Shown piece after piece: positions 57,662 to 64,000 of a stretch of DNA of 64,000 nucleotides. The notes below the pieces were generated by a model, which had not been told where the DNA came from, made no database searches, and worked only from the letters and a program-made list of their open reading frames with translations. Both the position numbers and the translations under genes were made by a program. Position 1 is the stretch's first letter. Each line of letters opens with the position of its first letter. The stretch is taken from the NCBI RefSeq assembly GCF_014196055.1, contig NZ_JACICY010000005.1, forward strand, positions 124,001-188,000, written 5' to 3'. The DNA is from Novosphingobium hassiacum (GTDB lineage Bacteria > Pseudomonadota > Alphaproteobacteria > Sphingomonadales > Sphingomonadaceae).

Positions 57662-60600
57662 GTGGCCTTGCGGGCTTTCTTGACGATGGCTGACAGGCCT
57701 TTGGTCAGTTGGACGAGACCGTTCAGGCGACCTTCCGGCGTGCCCCACGCGCGGGTGATGACCAACTTGTTGTCCGGGCGCAGTTTGGCGATGCCGTTGA
57801 GGCGTTCGATGTAGCCGATCAGACCCATCGGGTCGGGGAAGCTGTCGTTGTGGAAGCTGACCAGCGCACCCTTTGCGCCGACGTCGATCTTGGCGATGTT
57901 GGCGCTGATCGCCTGGCGCTTGATTTCGATCAGGCGGAGCAGGTTCTGCGTTGGCTGCGGTAGCGGGCCGAAACGGTCGATCATCTCGGCGGCGAGCGCT
58001 TCGACCGCGTCGGGGTTTTCGGCATCGTTCATGCGGCGGTAGAGCGCCATGCGGACGGCAAGGTCGGGCACGTAGTCCTCGGGGATCATGATCGGGGCAT
58101 CGACCGTGATCTGCGGGCTGAGCGCGTTGCGTTCACGCGCAAGGGTGATGTCGCCCGCCTTGGCCGCAAGGATCGCGTCTTCGAGCATCGACTGGTAGAG
58201 TTCGAAGCCGACCTCGCGGATGTGGCCCGACTGTTCGTCGCCGAGCAGGTTGCCCGCGCCGCGGATGTCGAGATCGTGGCTGGCAAGCTGGAAGCCCGCG
58301 CCGAGGCTGTCGAGATCGCCCAGTACCTTGAGGCGCTTTTCGGCGACTTCGGACAGGGCCATGTTCTCGTCATGCGTGAGGTAGGCATAGGCGCGAATCT
58401 TGGCGCGGCCAACGCGTCCGCGCAGCTGGTACAGCTGGGCGAGACCGAAACGGTCGGCGCGGTAGATGACGATGGTGTTGGCAGAGGGAATGTCGATGCC
58501 GCTTTCGACGATCGTGGTCGAAAGCAGGATTTCGTACTTCTTTTCGTAGAACGCGCCCATGCGGTCCTCGACCTCGGTCGGGCTCATCTGGCCGTGGGCG
58601 GTGACGAAGCGGACTTCGGGGACGTTGAGGCGGAGCCAGTCTTCGAGATCGGCCATGTCGGAGATGCGCGGCACGATGATGAAGCTTTGCCCGCCGCGCT
58701 GGTGTTCGCGCAGCAGTGCCTCGCGCATGACCATGTCGTCCCATGGCATGACGTAAGTGCGCGTGGCGAGGCGATCGACCGGCGGGGTCTGGATCGTGGA
58801 CAGTTCGCGCAGGCCCGACATCGCCATCTGCAAGGTGCGCGGGATCGGCGTGGCGGTGAGCGTCAGGACGTGGACGTCAGCCTTGAGCTCCTTGAGCTTT
58901 TCCTTGTGGGTAACGCCGAAGCGCTGTTCTTCGTCGACGACGACGAGGCCGAGGTTCTTGAAGTCGACCGATTTCGACAGCAGCGCGTGGGTGCCGATGA
59001 CGACGTCGACCGTGCCGTTGGCAAGGCCCGCCTTGGTTTCACTCGCTTCCTTGGCCGGAACGAGGCGCGAGAGGCGGCCGATGTTGAGCGGGAAGCCTTT
59101 GAAGCGTTCGACGAAGTTGGTGTAGTGCTGGCGGGCGAGCAGGGTGGTCGGCGCGACGACGGCAACCTGCGATCCGGCCATCGCGGCGACGAACGCGGCG
59201 CGCAGGGCGACCTCGGTCTTGCCGAAGCCGACATCGCCGCAGACGAGGCGGTCCATTGGCTTGCCTTCGACCATGTCGGACAGCACATCCTCGATCGCGC
59301 GCTCCTGATCGTCGGTTTCGTCCCATGGGAAACGATCGACGAAGGGACCGAAGCTGGCGGGATCGACCGGAAGGATCGTGCCCTGCCGCAAGGCGCGGTG
59401 CGCGGCGGTGGCCATGAGCTGGCCGGCCATTTCGAGGATGCGTTCGCGCATCCGGGCCTTGCGGCGCTGCCACGCCTCGCCGCCCAGCTTGTCGAGGCTG
59501 ACGCCGTCGCTTTCGGAGCCGTAGCGCGAGAGGACATCGAGGTTCTCGACCGGAATGTAGAGCTTGTCGCCGCCGGAATATTCGAGCTGGACGCAATCGT
59601 GCGGGGAATCGCCGACCGCAATGGCTTCAAGCCCGATGTAGCGCCCGATGCCGTGGTCCATGTGGACGACGAGATCGCCGGGGGTGAGCGCGGAAAGTTC
59701 GGCGAGGAACGCGTCGGCGTCCTTGCGCTTCTTCTTGCGACGGACGAGGCGGTCGCCAAGGATGTCCTGTTCGGTCAGGACCTCCATCTGATCGTTAGCA
59801 AAGCCCTGTTCGAGCGGGAGGACGACCGCCACCGGCTTGCCCGATGCGGCAAGGCCAAGCGCTTCCTGCCAGCCATCGGCCATCTGCGGTACGATCTTGC
59901 CCGCCTCAGCCAGCAGCGAGGCGAGGCGCGAGCGCGAGCCGGTGCTGTAGGCGGCGATGATCGGCTTGCGCCCGCGGGTGCCGAGCGCCGACAGGTACTT
60001 GGACGCGGCCTCATAGATGTTCGTGCCGCCGCTGGTCGCGGCCGCGCGCTCGGGCGTGAAATCGTGGCTGGAGCTAAAGCCGAAGTCGATGACGTGGGCG
60101 GATTCCGGCTCTGCGAACAGCGTCGTGCGGTGGACCGGCCAGGCTGCGACCGCGCGGTCCAATTCGTCGCGCGACAGGTACAGCGCGGTTTCGGCGAGCG
60201 GGCGGTAGCTGCCGGGGGCCTTGGACGAGGTATCGAGCCGCGACTGGTGGTAGTCGGCGATGTCGGAGATACGCTCTTCGGCGGCCTTGATCGCCGAGGC
60301 GTCGATCAGGACGAGGTCGGCTTGCCCGAGGTGATCGAACAGCGTGACGAGGCGGTCTTCGAACAGCGGGAGCCAGTGCTCCATGCCCGCAAGGCGGCGA
60401 CCGTCGCTGACCGCCTGATAGAGCGGATCGCCGGTCGCGTTCGCGCCGAACTGTTCGCGGTAGCGGGTGCGGAAGCGCTTGATGCTGTCTTCATCGAGCA
60501 GCGCTTCGCTGGCCGGGAGCAGCAAGTGGGTTTCAACCGGCTGCACCGAGCGCTGCGTGTTCGGATCGAACAGACGCAGCGTTTCGAGTTCGTCACCGAA

Positions 60601-61152
60601 GAAATCGAGCCTGAGGCCGTGGTCCAGCCCTGAGGGGTAGATGTCGAAGACCGAGCCGCGCACGGCGTATTCGCCCGCGTCGACCACGGTATCGGTGCGT
60701 GAATAGCCCTGCCGCTGGAGCAGGGCGATCAGGCTTTCGCGGCCGATCTCTGCACCCGGCGTGAGCAGGCGCGTAGATTCGCGCACGCGGAACGGGGTGA
60801 TGACGCGCTGGAGGACCGCGTTGATCGTGGTGACCAGAAGCTGCGGACCCGTGGGATTGTGCTGCAGGCGCTGGAGCGCGGACAAGCGGCGGGCGCTGAC
60901 CGACAGCGCAGGCGAGGCACGGTCGAACGGCAAGCAGTCCCAAGCCGGGAAATCGATGACCTCGAGGTCGGGTGCGAAGTAGGCGGCGCTGTCGGTAATC
61001 GCGCGCATCGCACCTTCGTCGGCCGCGATGAACATGGCGCGGCCCTTGGCCGCGCGCGCGAGATCGGCCAGAACAAGCGGCTGCGCGCCGCGTGCGACCG
61101 AGGACAGCGTGAGCGGCGACTTGGCCGAGAGGATGCGATTGAGATCGGGCAT
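57658..61152 (-). CDS. mfd: Transcription-repair coupling factor Mfd
   Basis: A 1164-residue Mfd, which displaces stalled RNA polymerase and recruits UvrA. Order: UvrB-like N-terminal module (VIDFPAWDCLPFDRASP), RNA-polymerase interaction domain (LVVHMDHGIGRYIGLEAI), RecG-like translocase with Walker A GDVGFGKTEVALRAA, VVDEEQRFGVTHKEKL, LTLTATPIPRTLQMA and QLRGRVGRAKIRAYAY, then the C-terminal UvrA-masking domain. Complete. recG, with the related motor, lies 1 kb upstream on the other strand. Confidence 0.97.
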   Translation of the reverse strand: MPDLNRILSAKSPLTLSSVARGAQPLVLADLARAAKGRAMFIAADEGAMRAITDSAAYFAPDLEVIDFPAWDCLPFDRASPALSVSARRLSALQRLQHNPTGPQLLVTTINAVLQRVITPFRVRESTRLLTPGAEIGRESLIALLQRQGYSRTDTVVDAGEYAVRGSVFDIYPSGLDHGLRLDFFGDELETLRLFDPNTQRSVQPVETHLLLPASEALLDEDSIKRFRTRYREQFGANATGDPLYQAVSDGRRLAGMEHWLPLFEDRLVTLFDHLGQADLVLIDASAIKAAEERISDIADYHQSRLDTSSKAPGSYRPLAETALYLSRDELDRAVAAWPVHRTTLFAEPESAHVIDFGFSSSHDFTPERAAATSGGTNIYEAASKYLSALGTRGRKPIIAAYSTGSRSRLASLLAEAGKIVPQMADGWQEALGLAASGKPVAVVLPLEQGFANDQMEVLTEQDILGDRLVRRKKKRKDADAFLAELSALTPGDLVVHMDHGIGRYIGLEAIAVGDSPHDCVQLEYSGGDKLYIPVENLDVLSRYGSESDGVSLDKLGGEAWQRRKARMRERILEMAGQLMATAAHRALRQGTILPVDPASFGPFVDRFPWDETDDQERAIEDVLSDMVEGKPMDRLVCGDVGFGKTEVALRAAFVAAMAGSQVAVVAPTTLLARQHYTNFVERFKGFPLNIGRLSRLVPAKEASETKAGLANGTVDVVIGTHALLSKSVDFKNLGLVVVDEEQRFGVTHKEKLKELKADVHVLTLTATPIPRTLQMAMSGLRELSTIQTPPVDRLATRTYVMPWDDMVMREALLREHQRGGQSFIIVPRISDMADLEDWLRLNVPEVRFVTAHGQMSPTEVEDRMGAFYEKKYEILLSTTIVESGIDIPSANTIVIYRADRFGLAQLYQLRGRVGRAKIRAYAYLTHDENMALSEVAEKRLKVLGDLDSLGAGFQLASHDLDIRGAGNLLGDEQSGHIREVGFELYQSMLEDAILAAKAGDITLARERNALSPQITVDAPIMIPEDYVPDLAVRMALYRRMNDAENPDAVEALAAEMIDRFGPLPQPTQNLLRLIEIKRQAISANIAKIDVGAKGALVSFHNDSFPDPMGLIGYIERLNGIAKLRPDNKLVITRAWGTPEGRLNGLVQLTKGLSAIVKKARKAT

Positions 61153-61179
61153 GGCTGGTCTAACGCGCGAGGGCTGAAA

Positions 61180-61458
61180 TCAGCGCGGGATTTCGACGTA
61201 ATCCAGCTTGCGCATCGCATCCATCATCGGGCCGGCGTATTTGGCGGGGATCGCTTCGGTGCCGAGCGCCCAGGCCATGATCTCGACGTCGTCTTCCTCG
61301 ACCAGTTCCTCGAACAGCGCGATGTCTGCGGCGGTCCATTGCGCGTGGAAACGATCGAAGAAGCAGCCGATCATGTAGTCGGCCTCACGCGTGCCACGGT
61401 GCCACGCGCGAAAGTGCAGGCGGCGCAGGGAAGCGGGGGCGATCTGGGCGTCGGTCAT
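61180..61458 (-). CDS. sdhE: SdhE / succinate dehydrogenase assembly factor 2
   Basis: A 92-residue FAD assembly factor for succinate dehydrogenase. The signature R-G-T-R-E-A-D is in RAWHRGTREADYMIGCFFDR, followed by LFEELVEEDDVEIMAWALG. The ATG at 61458 gives MTDAQIAPASLRRLHFRAW. It lies 27 bp upstream of mfd on the same strand, the usual place for this gene between recG and mfd. Confidence 0.95.
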   Translation of the reverse strand: MTDAQIAPASLRRLHFRAWHRGTREADYMIGCFFDRFHAQWTAADIALFEELVEEDDVEIMAWALGTEAIPAKYAGPMMDAMRKLDYVEIPR

Positions 61459-61564
61459 GCCAGTGCCGTTAGGACGATATGCGCGGCGAAACAAGCCGGG
61501 GCGGCCTACTCTTGGGTTCATCGCCGAACCATCCCGACGCCGGAGCGCCGGGATGGCGTGAGGC

Positions 61565-61969
61565 TTACTTCGCCTGCAGCGCGGCGAGGATGTCGGCTGG
61601 CTGGCGACCGATCAGGTCCTTGGACAGTTCGCCGAGGAGTGCGCTCTGGACGGCCTTGCTGTAATAGTGGCGCAGTTCGCCCAAGGTGCGCGGCGTGGCG
61701 ATGACGACCAGTTGCTCGATCTTGTGATCCTGCACCTGCTTGTTGAGCCATTCGCCAACGGCTGCGGCATGGGCGTCTTCGTCACGCTGATTGCCCGAGG
61801 GATTGGCGGAACTGGTCGCGTGGCGGCCGCCCGAACCGAAGTTTTCCTCGACGAGTTCGGGGGTTTGCAACGCGGTCAGTTCAGGCGTGGCCTCGGTTCC
61901 GGCATTGCGGAAGACCTGCCAGTCCTCGCCGTCGACGAGGGCGATGACGGCGCCATGGGGGATCAACAT
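61565..61969 (-). CDS. Host-attachment / BaeRF-like family protein
   Basis: A 134-residue protein resembling the proteins annotated as host attachment protein in Alphaproteobacteria, related to the BaeRF release-factor-like fold. Visible are the N-terminal MLIPHGAVIALVDGEDWQVF, an acidic middle, and the C-terminal QDHKIEQLVVIATPRTLGEL-RHYY. The Q-x2-L-x-I-A-x-P segment is typical. Function is unproven; BaeRF proteins are related to archaeo-eukaryotic release factors. The ATG at 61969 has CAGGAG 10 bp upstream. It is divergent from recG, 143 bp apart. Confidence 0.8.
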   Translation of the reverse strand: MLIPHGAVIALVDGEDWQVFRNAGTEATPELTALQTPELVEENFGSGGRHATSSANPSGNQRDEDAHAAAVGEWLNKQVQDHKIEQLVVIATPRTLGELRHYYSKAVQSALLGELSKDLIGRQPADILAALQAK

Positions 61970-62112
61970 CGTATTGGACTCCTGTATCTGTCGGTACTGA
62001 ACGAACGAAGCGCGCAATTGGCACTCGGATCCATGCGTTGGGTCAAAAATTGGCGTAGATTTCGGCTCGTGTGGCATTGGCGAATGGCCTGCGTTCCGCC
62101 TATGTCCGCCAA

Positions 62113-64000
62113 ATGCGCCCCGACGTCCTCAACCCGCTGTTCGCCGAGACCGGCAGCCTGAAAGGCGTCGGCCCGGGGCTGGCGCGTCCGCTGGACAAGC
62201 TGGGACTGACGCGGGTGCGGGATCTGGCCTATCACTTGCCCGACCGGTTCGTGGCACGGCGGGCCGTGGCGAACCTCGATGAGGGCGGCATCGGCGAGCA
62301 GATCGTGATTGCCCTGACTCCGCGCGACTACAAGCAGGCTGCGGGGCGCGGGCCGTTCCGCGTTTTGGCCGAGGATGCGGTAGGCAACTATGTCGCGCTC
62401 ACCTATTTCGGGCGGGCGGCCTACTCGGGCAAGAAGCAGTTGCCGTTGGGTGAGAAGCGCTGGGTGGCAGGCAGGCTCGACCAGTATGGGCAGACCTGGC
62501 AGATCGTCCATCCCGATCATGTCAGCGAAGACAGTGCCGGGATGCTGGGGCAGCTGAACGAGGCGGTCTATCCGCTTTCGGACGGGATGACGCAGGGACG
62601 GCTGGCCGGATTGGTGCAGCAGGCACTGGCGCAGCTGCCCGAACTTCCCGAATGGATCGAGCCGGGGCTGGCGGCGAAGATGGACTGGCCGCGCTGGCAC
62701 GAGGCGTTGCCGCTAGCGCACAAGGCACAACACCCTGCCGCGCGCGACCGACTGGCCTACGACGAACTGCTGGCCAACAGCCTGGCGCTGATGCTGGTGC
62801 GGCAGAGCAATCGCGCGCGGCAGGGAACGCCGCTGCATGGCGATGGGCGCATCCGGGCGAAGCTGAACCTGCCGTTCGCGCTGACGGGCGCGCAGGTGCG
62901 CTCGATTGCCGAGATCGAGGGTGATGTGGCGCAAGGTGCGCCGATGTTGCGGCTGCTGCAGGGCGATGTCGGGTCGGGCAAAACCGCGGTCGCGCTCCAC
63001 GCTATGCTGATCGCGGTCGAGGCGGGCGGGCAGGCGGCTCTGCTGGCGCCGACCGAGATCTTGGCACGTCAGCATGCCGAAACACTGACGCGGATGGCGG
63101 CTGGAACGGGTGTGAACATCGCGCTGCTGACCGGGCGCGACAAGGGCAAGGCGCGCGAATCGATCCTGATGGGCCTGATCGACGGTTCCATCGACATTTG
63201 CGTGGGGACGCATGCGATCTTTCAGGACACGGTCGCCTATCGCAACCTGGCGTTGGTCGTGATCGACGAACAGCACCGGTTCGGCGTGGGCCAGCGCCTG
63301 ATGCTGACGCAGAAGGCCCGGCGCGCTCCGCACTGCCTGGCGATGACCGCAACGCCGATCCCGCGCACGCTGACTCTGGCACAATATGGCGAGATGGACG
63401 TCTCGCGGCTCGACGAGATGCCCCCCGGGAGGCAGGCGATCGACACGCGGGTGATCGCTTTGGAGCGGCTGGCCGATGTCGTGGATGGGATCGGGCGCCA
63501 CATCGACAAGGGCGCGCAGGCCTACTGGGTGTGCCCGATGGTGCGCGAACTGGAAAACGAGGACATCGCTGCTGCCGAAGCGCGCCACGCGGCGCTGAAG
63601 GAGCGGTTCGGCGATACCGTGGTCATGGTCCACGGACAGATGCGACCCGAAGCCAAGGATGCCGCGATGGAGCGGTTTGCGCGGGGCGATGCCAAGGTGC
63701 TGGTCGCGACGACGGTAATCGAGGTGGGCGTCGATGTGCCCAACGCTACGCTGATGGTGATCGAACAGGCCGAGCGGTTCGGGCTGGCCCAGTTGCACCA
63801 GCTACGTGGACGCGTGGGGCGGGGAAGTCAGCAATCGACCTGCCTGCTGCTGCGTGGCGACGCGCTGTCCGAAACCGGACGCGAGCGGCTGGCGCTGATG
63901 CGTGAGACGCAGGACGGGTTTCGGCTGGCGGAAGAGGATCTACGGCTGCGCGGGGGCGGCGAGTTGCTCGGAACGCGGCAATCAGGTGATACGCCGTTCA
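62113..64000 (+). CDS. recG: ATP-dependent DNA helicase RecG (3' end outside window)
   Basis: The first 629 residues of RecG, which regresses stalled forks and processes Holliday-type junctions. The N-terminal wedge domain starts LFAETGSLKGVGPGLARPL. The helicase core has Walker A GDVGSGKTAVALHAM, VVIDEQHRFGVGQRLML, MTATPIPRTLTLA, VATTVIEVGVDVPNATLMVI and LHQLRGRVGRGSQQS. About 60 residues are missing at the right edge. The start is ATG 62113 (MRPDVLNPLF), chosen by family length; GTG 62071 is the alternative. Confidence 0.95.
   Translation, partial: MRPDVLNPLFAETGSLKGVGPGLARPLDKLGLTRVRDLAYHLPDRFVARRAVANLDEGGIGEQIVIALTPRDYKQAAGRGPFRVLAEDAVGNYVALTYFGRAAYSGKKQLPLGEKRWVAGRLDQYGQTWQIVHPDHVSEDSAGMLGQLNEAVYPLSDGMTQGRLAGLVQQALAQLPELPEWIEPGLAAKMDWPRWHEALPLAHKAQHPAARDRLAYDELLANSLALMLVRQSNRARQGTPLHGDGRIRAKLNLPFALTGAQVRSIAEIEGDVAQGAPMLRLLQGDVGSGKTAVALHAMLIAVEAGGQAALLAPTEILARQHAETLTRMAAGTGVNIALLTGRDKGKARESILMGLIDGSIDICVGTHAIFQDTVAYRNLALVVIDEQHRFGVGQRLMLTQKARRAPHCLAMTATPIPRTLTLAQYGEMDVSRLDEMPPGRQAIDTRVIALERLADVVDGIGRHIDKGAQAYWVCPMVRELENEDIAAAEARHAALKERFGDTVVMVHGQMRPEAKDAAMERFARGDAKVLVATTVIEVGVDVPNATLMVIEQAERFGLAQLHQLRGRVGRGSQQSTCLLLRGDALSETGRERLALMRETQDGFRLAEEDLRLRGGGELLGTRQSGDTPF

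Noticed and set aside
55445..57748. 767-residue minus-strand frame containing nadK
   Set aside because: Only the last 259 residues are NAD kinase; the upstream part is antisense to the EAL gene, so nadK is started at 56224.
58222..60633. 803-residue plus-strand frame inside mfd
   Set aside because: Antisense shadow of mfd, whose motifs are complete on the other strand.

Overview
The window is a stretch of high-GC bacterial chromosome that reads as a sphingomonad (Alphaproteobacteria, Sphingomonadales; Novosphingobium or a close relative is my best guess). The grounds are a DivL-type pseudokinase upstream of tsaE-amgK-murU-addB-addA-trxA, an alphaproteobacterial LexA box (GAAC-N7-GAAC) in front of lexA, SdhE and a BaeRF-type host-attachment protein beside recG and mfd, a TorF-like porin, and the dispersed palindromic repeats typical of sphingomonad genomes. 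Most of the window is core chromosome; I see no prophage, transposase or CRISPR array.

Layout. 1-6.5 kb: a large membrane-anchored coiled-coil protein cut by the left edge, divergent from a four-gene cluster (Hpt-like protein, nucleotidyltransferase-like membrane protein, helical unknown, histidine-kinase-like protein). Both phosphorelay-like members lack the phospho-accepting histidine. 6.5-14.1 kb: gltA, gltX, comEC, lexA, moeA, moaC. 14.1-16.9 kb: an interruption holding a NYN/OST-HTH protein and a strikingly AT-rich DUF262-HNH gene, a likely acquired restriction-type defence gene. 16.9-23.3 kb: trpC, a 500-bp mosaic of palindromic repeats, then trpD-trpG-trpE and a PpiD/SurA-like foldase, the last four tightly coupled.

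23.6-31.7 kb: tpiA-secG-pyrG, a Crp/Fnr regulator, an ABC-F ATPase, a small heat-shock protein with a candidate ROSE thermometer, the operon grxC-nitrilase-DUF1178, and tRNA-Arg(CCU) followed by duplicated copies of its own 3' end. 31.8-37.8 kb: an FtsB-like divisome protein, a probable pseudogene, phospholipase D, folE, a porin, a peroxiredoxin, and ahcY with a perfect palindromic operator. 38-49.3 kb: one long co-directional run with overlapping genes: divL, tsaE, amgK, murU, addB, addA, then trxA. 49.4-56.2 kb: inositol-phosphatase and argJ (convergent to trxA), a small secreted protein, secA, a PilZ-like protein, tRNA-Asn, nadK. 56.3-64 kb: a GGDEF/EAL protein, mfd, sdhE, a BaeRF protein and recG, which runs off the right edge.

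Themes. DNA repair is prominent (lexA, addAB, mfd, recG), as are envelope biogenesis and cell-cycle control (DivL, FtsB, AmgK/MurU recycling, SecA/SecG). Three histidine-kinase or Hpt-fold proteins without the phospho-histidine (one is DivL, where this is normal) are the most distinctive signalling feature. The best candidates for something not well described are the histidine-less cluster at 2.4-6.5 kb with its divergent coiled-coil protein, and the DUF262-HNH insertion.
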